A DNA stretch of 64,000 nucleotides from Thermus amyloliquefaciens (lineage in GTDB: Bacteria > Deinococcota > Deinococci > Deinococcales > Thermaceae), in contig NZ_JQMV01000003.1 in NCBI RefSeq assembly GCF_000744885.1, forward strand, positions 1,922,001-1,986,000, in the 5' to 3' direction. The notes under the pieces were generated by a model, which saw only the letters and a program-made list of their open reading frames with translations, searched no databases and was not told the origin of the DNA. Positions 8,704 to 17,726 of this stretch are shown here, piece after piece (positions within the stretch are counted from its first letter, which is position 1; every line of letters begins with the position of its first letter). Made by a program: the position numbers and the translations under genes.

Positions 8704-9485
8704 TGCGGGCCCGATCCACCATCTTCACCCTCTTCATGGAGTATGTCTACCCGGAACGGCAAGCCCGGGTCCAGGACCTCATCGCCATGATGGAGGTCCT
8801 GGGCTTCTCCGAGGCGGCGGTGAGGGCGGCCCTTTCCCGGAGCGCCAAAAGGGGCTGGGTGGTGGCCAAGCGGCGGGGGCGCATGGCCTACTACGCCCTC
8901 TCCGACCGGGTGTTCTGGCAGGTGCGCCAGGTGCGAAGGCGCCTTTACGAGGCCCCACCTCCCTGGGACGGGCGTTTCCTTCTGGTCCTTCCGGAGGGCC
9001 CCAAGGAACGGGGGGAAAGGGAGCGCTTCCGGCGGGAGATGGCCCTTTTGGGCTACGGCAGCCTGCAAAGCGGGGTCTACCTGGGGGCAGGGGTGGACCC
9101 CGCCGCCACCCGGGAGCTCCTCGCCTTTTACGGGCTTTCCGCCACCCTCTTCCGGGGCGAGCACCTGGGGCCGAGGGAGGAGGTGCTCCGCGCCTTCCCC
9201 CTGGAGGAGGCCTCGGCCCACTACCAAACCCTCCTCGCCCACCTCCCCCCAACCCCTGAGGACCCCCTTCTGGCCTTCCAGGCCCTGACCCGCCTGGTGC
9301 ACGAGATGCGCAAGCTCCTCTTCCTAGATCCCCTCCTGCCCCCCGAACTCCTCCCGCCAGGCTTCCTTGGCTCCTCCGCCCGGGAACGCTTCCTCGCCCT
9401 CCGAAAAGCCCTTTACCGGCAGGCCGAGCCCTTCCTTAAGGGGCTATCCCTTCCCCTCTCAGCCCTCTCACCCCAGGCGGGATAA
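8703..9485 (+). CDS. PaaX-family transcriptional regulator, 260 aa
   Basis: The N-terminus (STIFTLFMEYVYPERQARVQ, then GFSEAAVRAALSRSAKRGWV) is the winged-helix domain of PaaX-type repressors, which control aromatic acid catabolism through phenylacetyl-CoA in other bacteria. The central part (LLVLPEGPKERGERERFRRE; LGYGSLQSGVYLG) matches the family's second domain. The start overlaps the thrS stop. The two sugar-binding protein genes follow within 10 bp, so its target could be sugar uptake or a distant aromatic pathway; neither is shown here. Confidence 0.8.
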   Translation: MRARSTIFTLFMEYVYPERQARVQDLIAMMEVLGFSEAAVRAALSRSAKRGWVVAKRRGRMAYYALSDRVFWQVRQVRRRLYEAPPPWDGRFLLVLPEGPKERGERERFRREMALLGYGSLQSGVYLGAGVDPAATRELLAFYGLSATLFRGEHLGPREEVLRAFPLEEASAHYQTLLAHLPPTPEDPLLAFQALTRLVHEMRKLLFLDPLLPPELLPPGFLGSSARERFLALRKALYRQAEPFLKGLSLPLSALSPQAG

Positions 9486-9495
9486 CCTTTAGGGG

Positions 9496-10685
9496 ATGAG
9501 GCGGTTGCTAGGCCTTTCCCTGATCCTTGCCACCTTGGCCCAGGCCCAGGTGGTCATCCCCTTCTGGCACACGGCGGGCCCCCCGGGGAACGGCGTCTTG
9601 GAGGAGGCCATAAGGAGCTTCAACGAGTCCCAGCGCACCTACCGGCTCGAGGCCCGCTACGTGGGGGACTACCGGGAAGCCGGGGTCAAGCTCCTGGCCG
9701 CCTTGCGCTCGGGGGGGCCCCGGTGCTTTTCCACGGGGAGCTCTCCTTCCTGCCCCGCTTGGCCCAGGAAGGAGTGGCCTTGGCCCTGAACCCCTACCTG
9801 CAAAACCTGCCCAAGGACGTGTATCCGGAGATGATGCGCACCACCCAGGTCCGGGGGCAGGCCTATGGCCTCCCCCTGGGGCTTTCCGTGCCCGTCCTCT
9901 ACTACAACAAGGACGCCTTCCGCGCCAAGGGCTTGAAGCCCCCCAGGACCTGGGCCGAGGTGGAGGAGGCGGCCGCTAAGCTCACCAGCCGCACCAGCAA
10001 GGGGCTTGTCGTCTCCACGGACATCTGGAGCTTCAACGCCTTGGTGATGAGCCTCGGGGGGAGCCTGGTCAAGGATGGGCTTCCCGCCTTCACCTCCAAG
10101 GAGGTGGTGGAGGCCTTGGAGATGCTCCACCGCATGGTGCAGAAGGGGCACGCCCAGGCCAGGAACCTGGCCGAGGCCCAGTTCGCCGTGGCCGACTTCC
10201 TGCGCACCAAGGCCTTCATGGGCCTTGGCCCCACCACCGCCTTGCCGGTGGTGCTGGCCCAAACCTCCTTGCCCTTCCAGGTGGGCATGGCCCCCCTGCC
10301 CCGGCGGGAAGGGGGTGCGGTGCCCCTTTCCGGGGCGGCCTTGGCGGTGCTCAAGGGGGCAAGCCCAGAACAGGCCCGGGGGGCGGTGGCCTTCTGGCTG
10401 CACTTCCTGGAACCCAAGCGCCAAGCGGAGTGGGTGCGCACCACCTGGTACCTACCCCTGAGGCGGGAGGCGGAAAAGGAGCTGGCCGATTTCCTGAAGG
10501 ACCCCGAGAGGCAGGCGGTCTTCGCCCAAGCGGAGGTGGGGCGTCCCTGGAGCCAGGACCCGGAGCTGGTGGTCTGGTACGGCTTCCTGGAGGAGGCCCT
10601 GGAGAGGAGCCTGAAGCAGGGGGTGAGGCCCCAGGTGGCCCTCGAGGAGGCCCAGAGGAAAGCCCTGGCGGTGGAGAAGCGCTAG
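9496..10685 (+). pseudogene. ABC sugar-type solute-binding protein, frame broken by a one-base deletion
   Basis: This is an extracellular solute-binding protein of family 1 (UgpB/MalE type). A signal peptide (MRRLLGLSLILATLAQA) is followed by VVIPFWHTAGPPG, the family's first strand. The frame shifts in a G run at 9711-9717: seven G are present, and eight would restore LRSGGAPVLFHGELSFLPR. The rest continues to 10685 with typical binding-protein motifs (GQAYGLPLGLSVPVLYYNKD). No lipobox Cys is seen. It is a clear paralogue of the next gene, and no permease or ATPase gene is adjacent. Confidence 0.85.
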
Positions 10686-10728
10686 GGGCTGACCCGCTGC
10701 TGACAGGGGGGATGGTAAAATCCCTTCC

Positions 10729-11925
10729 ATGAAAAAGCTCCTCGCCCTGGTCTTCCTCCTCCTTCCCGGCCTGGCCCAGGTGGAGGTCTCCTTTTGGCAT
10801 TCCATGGATGGCCCCGCGGGCAGGCTCCTTTCCGCCTTCGCCCAGGAGTTCAACGGCAAGCAGTCCCAGTACCGGGTGTCGCCCCAGTACGTAGGGGACT
10901 ACCGGGATGCGGAAACCAAGCTGGTGGCCGCCCTGCGCACCGGGGCTCAGCCCGTCCTCTTCCAGGCAGAAATCTCCTTCTTCCCCCGGCTGGTGGGGGA
11001 GGGCCGGGCCTTGGCCCTGGATGCCCACCTGAGCCTGGAGCGGGCCTTCCTGGAAGACCTCTTTGAACCCGCCTGGAACTACGGGGTCATGGAGGGCAAG
11101 CGTTACGGTCTTCCCCTGAACACCTCCACCCCCGTTCTCTTCTACAATCTGGACGCCCTCCGGGCCAAAGGGCTGAAGGCCCCAAGGAACTGGAGGGAGT
11201 TTGAGGAGGTGGCCAGGGCCCTCACCTCCCGTCAGGCCAAGGGCTTCATCTTCGTCACCGACCCCCAGGCCTGGCTTTTTGAGGCCATGGTGACCAGCCG
11301 GGGTGGAAGCCTGGTGAAGGAGGGAAGGCCCAACTTCACCTCCAAAGAGGCCCTGGAGGCCCTGGAGATGCTCTGGCGCCTGAACAAGGCGGGGGCCCTC
11401 TCCGCAAGGAGCATGGCTGAGGCCACCTTCGCCCAGCTGGACTTCGTGCGCACCAAGGGGATGATGGTCATGGCCTCCATCGCCAACTGGCCCGCCGCGG
11501 AGAACTTCTCCTTCGCCTTCACCCTGGGGGTGGCCCCGGTGCCCCGGGAACCGGGGGGCAGGGTGCCCATGGGGGGAGCCCAGCTGGTGGTCCTCAAGGG
11601 GGCCACGGAAGCCCAGGTGCGGGGGGCTTTGGAGTTTTGGAAGTACCTGATGGAACCCCAGAACGTGGCCCGCTGGGTGGAGGCCAGCTACTACGTGCCC
11701 GTGCGCAAGTCGGCCATTCCCCTCCTGGAGGGCTTCTACCGGGAAAACCCCTTCCGCAAGGTGGCCTTTGAGCAGATCGCCTACGCCCAGGAGCGCCCCC
11801 GCCATCCCCAGTTCTCCGCCTGGGCCAGCGTCCTGGCCGAGGCCCTGGAGAAGGCGCTAAAGGGCGGCGTACCCCCCCAGCGGGCCCTGGAGGAGGCCCA
11901 GAGGAAGGCGGAGGCCCTCCGGTAA
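10729..11925 (+). CDS. ABC solute-binding protein, UgpB-like, 398 aa
   Basis: A signal peptide (MKKLLALVFLLLPGLAQ) precedes VEVSFWHSMDGPAGRLL. The body has the family pattern KRYGLPLNTSTPVLFYNLDA and FTSKEALEALEMLWRL. It would bind a sugar or glycerol-phosphate-type ligand outside the membrane and deliver it to an ABC permease. A TAAAAT box at 10714-10719 may drive it. It is a tandem paralogue of the preceding frameshifted gene, with the same motifs at the same spacing. The ligand is not determined. Confidence 0.88.
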   Translation: MKKLLALVFLLLPGLAQVEVSFWHSMDGPAGRLLSAFAQEFNGKQSQYRVSPQYVGDYRDAETKLVAALRTGAQPVLFQAEISFFPRLVGEGRALALDAHLSLERAFLEDLFEPAWNYGVMEGKRYGLPLNTSTPVLFYNLDALRAKGLKAPRNWREFEEVARALTSRQAKGFIFVTDPQAWLFEAMVTSRGGSLVKEGRPNFTSKEALEALEMLWRLNKAGALSARSMAEATFAQLDFVRTKGMMVMASIANWPAAENFSFAFTLGVAPVPREPGGRVPMGGAQLVVLKGATEAQVRGALEFWKYLMEPQNVARWVEASYYVPVRKSAIPLLEGFYRENPFRKVAFEQIAYAQERPRHPQFSAWASVLAEALEKALKGGVPPQRALEEAQRKAEALR

Positions 11926-12025
11926 GACCACCCCACCCTGGCCGGGGACCCGAGAAGCCCCTTATCCAAGCCGCGTCGGGGAGTGTAAGGGGCGCAACAG
12001 GGGGTTGGCTCCTCCATAAAGACCC

Positions 12026-12031
12026 TAAAAT
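12026..12031 (+). promoter_or_regulatory. -10 box (TAAAAT) of the isomerase gene
   Basis: TAAAAT ends 7 nt before the ATG at 12039, the spacing expected for a leaderless transcript. It overlaps the alternative ATG at 12030, which argues for the downstream start. TTGGCT at 12005-12010 is a possible -35 element with a short 15-bp spacer. Confidence 0.5.
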
Positions 12032-12038
12032 GGCAGGG

Positions 12039-12806
12039 ATGCGCCTAGGCTTTAGCCCTTTTAATGCGGAGATGGGTTACGAGGAAGCCTTCCGCCTGGC
12101 GGCGGAGCTGGGGCTAGACCTCGAGGTCCCCTACGACCTGCACGAGGTCCTACCCCTTCCCGACCCCAAGGCCCTGCGGGCCACGGGGGAGGCCTTAGGG
12201 GTGGGGTTCACCCTGCACCTGCCCTTCGTGGAGATGAACCCCGCCAGCCTCATCCCCAGCGTCCGCGCCCTGGCCGAGGAGCGCCTTAAGCGGGCCCTGG
12301 AGTTTGGCGAGGCCCTGGGGGCCAAGGTGGGCGTGCTCCACACCGGCCAGGTGCCCGTGCGCCACCCCATGGCCCTAAGCCTGGCCCGGGAGGCCCTGGA
12401 AAAGACCCTCTCCGCCCTCCTTCCCCTCCCTTTCCCCGTGGCCCTGGAAAACCTGGCCCTCTCCGAGGAGGACCTCCTCCGGGGCCCGGAGGAGCTCAAG
12501 GCCCTCCTGGACCGTTTCCCCCAGTACGGGTTCTGCCTGGATGTGGGCCATGCCCTGGTGGAACTGGGCTCCCTGGGCCCCCTCCTCTACTGGGAGGCCT
12601 TGGAAGGCCGGATCCTCCACCTCCACCTCCACGACAACCACGCCCGCAGGGATGACCACCTGCCCGTGGGCGCAGGCGGGGTGCCCTGGGAAAGGCTGGC
12701 CCCCCGGCTCAGGGACTTTCCCGCCACCGCAACCCTGGAGGTGGGTGGGGGCAGCCAAGGGGTGCGGCAAAGCCTCTCCCGCCTCCAAACCCTCCTCGCC
12801 TCCTAA
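12039..12806 (+). CDS. Sugar phosphate isomerase/epimerase-like TIM barrel, 255 aa
   Basis: This is an AP-endonuclease-2-type TIM barrel. Metal-site sequences appear in order: GVGFTLHLPF, VGVLHTGQV, VALENLAL, FCLDVGHAL, then HLHLHDNHARRDDHLPVGAG and a final TLEVG strand. Members isomerise sugars or sugar phosphates or act as endonuclease IV. The lack of a DNA-binding insertion favours a sugar enzyme. It could act on material imported by the binding proteins upstream. The start at 12039 is preferred over 12030 because of the -10 spacing. Confidence 0.78.
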   Translation: MRLGFSPFNAEMGYEEAFRLAAELGLDLEVPYDLHEVLPLPDPKALRATGEALGVGFTLHLPFVEMNPASLIPSVRALAEERLKRALEFGEALGAKVGVLHTGQVPVRHPMALSLAREALEKTLSALLPLPFPVALENLALSEEDLLRGPEELKALLDRFPQYGFCLDVGHALVELGSLGPLLYWEALEGRILHLHLHDNHARRDDHLPVGAGGVPWERLAPRLRDFPATATLEVGGGSQGVRQSLSRLQTLLAS

Positions 12807-12824
12807 CCCCCCTTCCATAAGCGG

Positions 12825-12883
12825 GGACATCTGTCCTTGCCGGGCCTCACTTATAGTAGTGAGGTGGGGGTTTGTACACCCCC
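12825..12883 (+). promoter_or_regulatory. fbc operon promoter with two dyads and a leader hairpin
   Basis: A -10 box TATAGT (12852-12857) is flanked exactly by CCTCACT and AGTGAGG, a perfect 7-bp dyad centred on the box. Upstream, where the -35 would be, GGACA-TC-TGTCC (12825-12836) forms a second perfect dyad, and there is no good -35 hexamer. The leader then holds GGGGGT-TTGTAC-ACCCCC (12866-12883), a 6-bp stem. The AGGGAGG Shine-Dalgarno site at 12891-12897 precedes the ATG at 12902. This looks like a factor-controlled promoter. Confidence 0.6.
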
Positions 12884-12901
12884 TTCACAAAGGGAGGCAG
12901 A

Positions 12902-13624
12902 ATGGTCGTAGACCGGATTGAGGTGTACCTGGACGGGGCCAGCGAACCCCTGGCGGTTCTGAGGGAACCCCCCTACCGGCTGAATCTGGACACCCGAAAG
13001 ATCCCGGATGGGGAGCATGTCCTGCGGGTGGTGACCCACTTCCGTGGGGGAGGTAAGGAGATCAAGGAGATCCCCTTCACCGTCAACAACTACCCCGACG
13101 TGATGGTCCTGGGCCTAGACGAGGGGGGCGAGGTGGCGGGGAACCTCGAGCTCCGGCTGGCCGTGGGGGAACCCGAGCTCCCGGTGGAGCCGGTGCGCTT
13201 CAACCCCATCTGGTACGCGGTGGCCTCGGTGATCGTGCTGGGCGGGATCTGGGCCTACTTCGCCTTGAGCCCGGCCGCCGAGAGGATCGTGGCTGAGGTG
13301 GCCCCCCCTGCCCAGGAATCCCACGCCCCCGCGCAGGGAGGCGCCGCGGCGGGGGTGGACCCGGCCCTCATGGAGAAGGGCAAGTCCCTCTTTGAGGCCA
13401 ACTGCGCCGCCTGCCACGGGGCGAACGGCCAGGGGATGCCCCCGGTTATGCCGGCCCTGGCGGGCAACGCCAACCTGAAAGACGCCCAGATGATCCTGAA
13501 CGTCGTCAAGAACGGGCGGGGAGCCATGCCCGCCGTGGGCGCCGCCTTCTCGGACGAGGAGCTCAAGGCCGTGGCCACCTACATCCGCAACAGCTTTGGG
13601 AATAGCTTCGGCCCGGTGGAGTAG
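12902..13624 (+). CDS. fbcC: Membrane-anchored cytochrome c of the bc complex
   Basis: The first gene of the fbcCXFB operon known from T. thermophilus. About 100 N-terminal residues look like a beta-domain (VVDRIEVYLDGASEPLAVL). One membrane helix follows (NPIWYAVASVIVLGGIWAYF near residue 103), then a Pro/Ala linker and a class I cytochrome c domain with haem motif CAACH near residue 167 and GRGAMPAVG as likely axial-Met region. It carries electrons from the Rieske/cytochrome b core. The start is set by the AGGGAGG site 5 nt upstream. Confidence 0.88.
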   Translation: MVVDRIEVYLDGASEPLAVLREPPYRLNLDTRKIPDGEHVLRVVTHFRGGGKEIKEIPFTVNNYPDVMVLGLDEGGEVAGNLELRLAVGEPELPVEPVRFNPIWYAVASVIVLGGIWAYFALSPAAERIVAEVAPPAQESHAPAQGGAAAGVDPALMEKGKSLFEANCAACHGANGQGMPPVMPALAGNANLKDAQMILNVVKNGRGAMPAVGAAFSDEELKAVATYIRNSFGNSFGPVE

Positions 13625-13633
13625 GAGGGTGGC

Positions 13634-14116
13634 ATGTACCGTAACGACCCCATCGTCCCCACCTTTGCCCTCATCTTCGCCGCGGGCCTCTTCTACCTGG
13701 CCTACCTGGATGGGCTCCACATCGCCCGCCTCCTGGGCCACACCCCGGAGGAGCTCTCCGTGGGCCAGATCGGCCTGATGGCCTTCGGCGCCGTCCTCCT
13801 CCTTTACGGCCTGATCGGCCTGGTGTCCTACTGGCTGGAAGGGGTAGAGCTCCGCCCCGGCCGCCACTTCCCCACCCCCTCCACCGCCCCCGTGGCCGCG
13901 GGGGTCATCCTGGTCCTCCTCCTCACCGCCCTTTCCGGCTTCTTCGTCCGCCTCATCCTCTACTCGGCCCAGACCGGGCACAACCCCACCTGGCTCCAAG
14001 GCGCCGTCTTCGGGGGCATCAGCCTGGTGGTGGCGGCCCTTTTGGGCATCTACAAGAAGTTCTTCGGCCGGGACGAGGTGGTCACCGAGGAGGAAAAGAG
14101 CCACTTCCCTTGGTAA
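13634..14116 (+). CDS. fbcX: bc complex subunit FbcX, four-helix membrane protein
   Basis: A 160-aa integral membrane protein with four hydrophobic stretches (PTFALIFAAGLFYLAYLDGL; GLMAFGAVLLLYGLIGLVSY; VAAGVILVLLLTALSGFFV; AVFGGISLVVAALLGIY). Its position between the cytochrome c and Rieske genes matches fbcX of T. thermophilus, whose product belongs to the Thermus bc complex. Its precise role is not known to me. A GGAGGG site 5 nt before the ATG supports the start, and the 9-bp gap to fbcC shows operon membership. Confidence 0.82.
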   Translation: MYRNDPIVPTFALIFAAGLFYLAYLDGLHIARLLGHTPEELSVGQIGLMAFGAVLLLYGLIGLVSYWLEGVELRPGRHFPTPSTAPVAAGVILVLLLTALSGFFVRLILYSAQTGHNPTWLQGAVFGGISLVVAALLGIYKKFFGRDEVVTEEEKSHFPW

Positions 14117-14126
14117 GGGGTGAAGC

Positions 14127-14756
14127 ATGGACGAACGCGAGATCCGCTTGCAAAAGTCCCGTAGGCGGCTTTTCCTGAAGACCGCCATCGGCACCGGAAT
14201 CGGCCTTTCCCTGGTTTCCGCCTTCTACGTGGGGGCCAGCCTGCGTCCCAAGGCCGAGGTCACCCCGGAGAAAGAGCCCTTGAAGCCCGGGGACATCCTG
14301 GTCTACGCCCAAGGCGGGGGGGAGCCCAAGCCCATACGTCCGGAGGAGCTCAAGCCCGGGGACCCCTTCCTCCTGGCCTACCCCATGGACCCCAAGAGCA
14401 AGGTGGTGAAAAGCGGGGAGGCCAAGAACACCGTCTTGGTGGTGCGCTATAGGCCCGAAGAGCTTGCCCCAGAGGTGGCCCAGCACGGAGTGGAAGGCAT
14501 CGTGGCCTTCTCGGCCGTCTGTACCCACCTGGGGTGCATCATAAGCCAGTGGGTGGCGGACAAGAAGGCGGGCCTTTGCCCCTGCCACGGGGGGACTTTT
14601 GACTTCGCCCAAGGGGCCAAGGTCATCTCCGGCCCCCCGCCCAGGCCCGTGCCCCAGCTTCCCCTCAAGGTGGAAGGCGGCCTCCTGGTGGCCGCAGGGG
14701 AGTTCTTGGGCGAGGTGGGGGTGAAGGCGGAAGCGGGCTTCTGCCGTCACGTCTAG
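14127..14756 (+). CDS. fbcF: Rieske iron-sulfur protein
   Basis: This is the Rieske [2Fe-2S] subunit that takes electrons from quinol and passes them to cytochrome c. The cluster ligands are visible in CTHLGC (near residue 132) and CPCHGG (near 152), with the usual two Cys and two His plus a disulfide pair. The N-terminus [10 protein letters not shown] followed by a hydrophobic helix is a twin-arginine export signal-anchor. The 209-aa length fits the Thermus protein. It lies 10 bp after fbcX. Confidence 0.93.
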   Translation: MDEREIRLQKSRRRLFLKTAIGTGIGLSLVSAFYVGASLRPKAEVTPEKEPLKPGDILVYAQGGGEPKPIRPEELKPGDPFLLAYPMDPKSKVVKSGEAKNTVLVVRYRPEELAPEVAQHGVEGIVAFSAVCTHLGCIISQWVADKKAGLCPCHGGTFDFAQGAKVISGPPPRPVPQLPLKVEGGLLVAAGEFLGEVGVKAEAGFCRHV

Positions 14757-14765
14757 GAGGAGAGC

Positions 14766-16028
14766 ATGTACAAGTGGCTTGACGAACGCTTGGACCTCAC
14801 CAGCCTTTACCAGAAGGTCCTGCGCAAGGCCTTTCCCGTACACCACTCCTTCTTCCTGGGAGAGATCACCCTCTTTGCCTTCCTCGTCCTGGTCCTCACC
14901 GGGGTCTTCCTCACCCTGAACTTTGAGCCCTCCATCCGGGAGGTGAAGCTCCCGGATGGCCGCACGGTGCCCGCCGCCTACGCCAGCGTCCTCTATATCG
15001 ATAGCCTGCCCTTCGGGGCGGTGATCCGTAGCCTCCACCACTGGTCGGCCCACGTGATGATCGCCGCCGCCTTCTTGCACATGCTGCGCATCCTGCTCAC
15101 GGGGACCTACAAGAAGCCCCGGGAGCTCAACTACCTGGTGGGCCTGGCCCTTTTGGGCCTGGCGGTGGTCACCGCCTTCACCGGCTACGCCCTGCCCTAC
15201 GACAACTATGCCGTCACCGCCACCCGCATCGGCTACGGGATCGCCGCCTCCATACCCTGGGTGGGCGGGGCCATAGCGGAGGTGATGTTCGGGGGAGAGT
15301 TCCCGGGCTCAACCAAGTCCATCCCCCGGCTTTTTAGCCTGCACGTCCTCTGGCTCCCCCTCCTCCTCATGGCCCTCATCGGGGGCCACCTGGCCATCAT
15401 GATGAAGCAGAAGCACACCCAGCCCCGCTACGCGGAGCGGGTGGCCCCGGGGAAGATCCTGGGCGTGCCCATGTACCCCCAGCAGATGGTGATGATGGGC
15501 ATCCTCTTCGCCCTTTATGTGGGCATCATGACCCTGATCGCCGGGGCTTTCCTGGCCCACCCCATCGAGGCCTTCGGGCCGCCCACCCCCAACACCCCCG
15601 CGGTCAAGCCCGACTGGTACTTCCTCTGGATCTACGGCATCCTGCAGCTCATCCCCTCCACCTGGGAGTTCCACCTCTTCGGGGCCACCATCGGGCCGGA
15701 GTTCATCGGAGGGGCGATCATCCCCGGCATCCTGGGCCTGGTGGGCCTCCTCCTGCCCTTCGTGGATGTGCGCAAGGACAAGATGCGCTACATGGAGCTC
15801 CCCTCGGAGCACCCGGTGCGCACCAGCGTCATCCTGGCCCTTTTGGTCTTCTTCCTCATGAGCTCCCTGGCGGGGTACAAGATCGACTTCCAGCAACAAG
15901 GCTCCATCCTGGGCAACAACGCCGTGCTCTGGACCCTGGTCCTGGGAGGCCCCCTGCTCACCTACCTGGTTTCCTACACCCTGCTGCGCATCTTCTACGG
16001 CAAGGAGAAGGAAAAGGCCCTCCAGTAA
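14766..16028 (+). CDS. fbcB: Cytochrome b of the bc complex
   Basis: This is the quinol-oxidising membrane core with two b haems. Helix-borne His pairs are seen in SLHHWSAHVMIAAAFLHMLR (near residues 86-104) and further on in FSLHVLWLPLLLMALIGGHL. The Qo-site PEWY motif of mitochondria appears as PDWYFLW, near residue 280. Eight or more helices are predicted in 420 aa, so this is the long, fused form of cytochrome b. A GGAGGAGAGC site precedes the ATG. It ends the fbc operon and faces rpsA. Confidence 0.93.
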   Translation: MYKWLDERLDLTSLYQKVLRKAFPVHHSFFLGEITLFAFLVLVLTGVFLTLNFEPSIREVKLPDGRTVPAAYASVLYIDSLPFGAVIRSLHHWSAHVMIAAAFLHMLRILLTGTYKKPRELNYLVGLALLGLAVVTAFTGYALPYDNYAVTATRIGYGIAASIPWVGGAIAEVMFGGEFPGSTKSIPRLFSLHVLWLPLLLMALIGGHLAIMMKQKHTQPRYAERVAPGKILGVPMYPQQMVMMGILFALYVGIMTLIAGAFLAHPIEAFGPPTPNTPAVKPDWYFLWIYGILQLIPSTWEFHLFGATIGPEFIGGAIIPGILGLVGLLLPFVDVRKDKMRYMELPSEHPVRTSVILALLVFFLMSSLAGYKIDFQQQGSILGNNAVLWTLVLGGPLLTYLVSYTLLRIFYGKEKEKALQ

Positions 16029-16036
16029 AGCCCTCA

Positions 16037-16096
16037 TGCCCCCCAGGCCTGGGGGGCAAAAAGAAGGGGCCCCGCCATCGGGCGGGGCCCCAAGCC
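16037..16096. terminator. Double hairpin terminator between fbcB and rpsA
   Basis: Two GC-rich hairpins sit between the convergent genes. The first is GCCCCCC-AGGCCT-GGGGGGC (starting near 16037). The second is GGGGCCCCGCC-ATC-GGGCGGGGCCCC (starting near 16067), followed on the plus strand by a T run at 16096-16100. Read on the minus strand, the second hairpin is followed by CTTTTT-like sequence. It can therefore serve both directions. Confidence 0.8.
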
Positions 16097-16106
16097 TTTT
16101 TGGGGC

Positions 16107-17726
16107 TTAGGAGGACTTCTCCTCCTCGAGGCCCAGGCTCGCCAGGAGGTCGCCGTAGAGATCGCCCAGCTTCACGCTGGCGCTGGCCGTGGGGATGGCG
16201 GAGGCGTCGTAGAGGTTGTACTCGGCCACCGCCCCGTACTCGTACTCCCGGCGCTCCTCCCGGCGCGGGGCAGGTTTCCGCTTGCCCCGGGCCTCCTTGC
16301 CCTTGGCCCGGCGGGGACGCTCCTCCTCGGCCTTGGGGGGCGGAGGGGGCAGCAGGCGCTTGCGGGAAAGGGAGATCCTTTGCTCCACGGGGTCGATGTT
16401 GAGGACCACCACCTCCATCTCCTCCCCCTTCTTGAAGAGGGCGGCGGGGTTCTCAATGCGCCCGTGGTCCAGCTCGGAAATGTGGACCAGCCCCTCCATG
16501 CCCGGCTCCAGCTCCACGAAGACCCCGAAGTCGGTGATGCCGGTGATCTTGCCCTTGACCACGGTGCCCGGGGGGTACTTTTCCGTGAGGAGCTGCCAGG
16601 GATCGGGCTGGGTCTGCTTAAGGCCCAAGGAGAGGCGGCGCTCGGCGGGGTCCAGCCGCAGGACCACCGCCTCCACCTCGTCGCCCTCCTTCACCACCTC
16701 GGAGGGGTGCTTGGGGCGCTTGGTCCAGGAAAGCTCGGAGATGTGGATGAGCCCCTCGAGGCCAGGCTCCACCTCCACGAAGGCCCCGAACTGGGTGAGG
16801 CCCACCACCTTACCCCGGACGCGGCTTCCCACCGGGTACTTCTCGGCCACCGTGAGCCAGGGATCGGGGATGAGGGCCTTGATGGACAGGTTCACCCGCT
16901 CCTTGGCGGGGTCCACGGAAACCACCTGGGCCCGCACCTTCTGCCCCTTATGGATCACCTCCTTGGGGTGATGGAACCGGCCCCAGGTGATCTCGGAGCG
17001 GTACACCAGGCCGTCCACCGGACCCAGGTTCACAAAGGCCCCGAAGTCGGTGACGTCCACCACCGTGCCCTCCACCACCTGCCCGGGCTCAAGGCTCTGG
17101 AAAAAGGCCTCCTTGGCCCGCTTCTGCTCCTCCTCCAACACCGCCCGACGGGAGAGGAGAACCCTCTCCTTTTTGCGATTGAACTCAATGATCTTCGCCA
17201 GGATCTGCTGGCCCACGTAGGCATCCAGGTTGGGGATGCGCTTGAGGTCCAGCTGCGAAGCGGGGATAAAGGCGGATACGCCCTCCAGGTCGGCAATCAC
17301 GCCGCCCTTGACCTTCTCCTTGACGGTGACGGTCACCGGCTCGCCCTTCTCGTAAAGCTCCCGGATGCGGTCCCAGTGCTCCGTGGCCTCCACCCGCTTG
17401 CGGGAGAGGACAACCTGGCCCGTTTCCGGGTCCACCTTGATCACCTGGACCCGCACCTGGTCACCAGGCTTCAAAAGGGCCCGTAGCTCCTCTTCGGGAA
17501 GGGGCTTTTTCGTAAGCTCGTTGAAAGGAATGGTGCCTTCCGTCTTGGCGCCGATATCTACCGCCACACCCTCCGAGCCCACCAGGACCACCTTGCCCGT
17601 CAGGATCTGGCCGGGGCGCACGCGCTTTTCCAAGCGGGCCTCCGTCTCCTGCAGGGCCTCCTCCATGCTGAAGGCCTGGCCTGGGGTCAAGTTGGCTTCG
17701 CTGACCTGGGTCGCCTTTTCTTCCAT
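16107..17726 (-). CDS. rpsA: 30S ribosomal protein S1
   Basis: S1 helps mRNA bind the small subunit. Repeated S1/OB-fold units are clear, each with a pattern such as GKVVGLTQFGAFVEVEPGLE or GKITGITDFGVFVELEPGME. At least five are seen, preceded by an acidic N-terminus (MEEKATQVSEANLTPGQAFS) and followed by a basic tail rich in Lys and Arg. The 539-aa length fits Thermus S1. The ATG at 17726 is chosen because family similarity begins there and a GA-rich site lies just upstream; the longer open frame is the leader. Confidence 0.93.
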   Translation of the reverse strand: MEEKATQVSEANLTPGQAFSMEEALQETEARLEKRVRPGQILTGKVVLVGSEGVAVDIGAKTEGTIPFNELTKKPLPEEELRALLKPGDQVRVQVIKVDPETGQVVLSRKRVEATEHWDRIRELYEKGEPVTVTVKEKVKGGVIADLEGVSAFIPASQLDLKRIPNLDAYVGQQILAKIIEFNRKKERVLLSRRAVLEEEQKRAKEAFFQSLEPGQVVEGTVVDVTDFGAFVNLGPVDGLVYRSEITWGRFHHPKEVIHKGQKVRAQVVSVDPAKERVNLSIKALIPDPWLTVAEKYPVGSRVRGKVVGLTQFGAFVEVEPGLEGLIHISELSWTKRPKHPSEVVKEGDEVEAVVLRLDPAERRLSLGLKQTQPDPWQLLTEKYPPGTVVKGKITGITDFGVFVELEPGMEGLVHISELDHGRIENPAALFKKGEEMEVVVLNIDPVEQRISLSRKRLLPPPPPKAEEERPRRAKGKEARGKRKPAPRREERREYEYGAVAEYNLYDASAIPTASASVKLGDLYGDLLASLGLEEEKSS

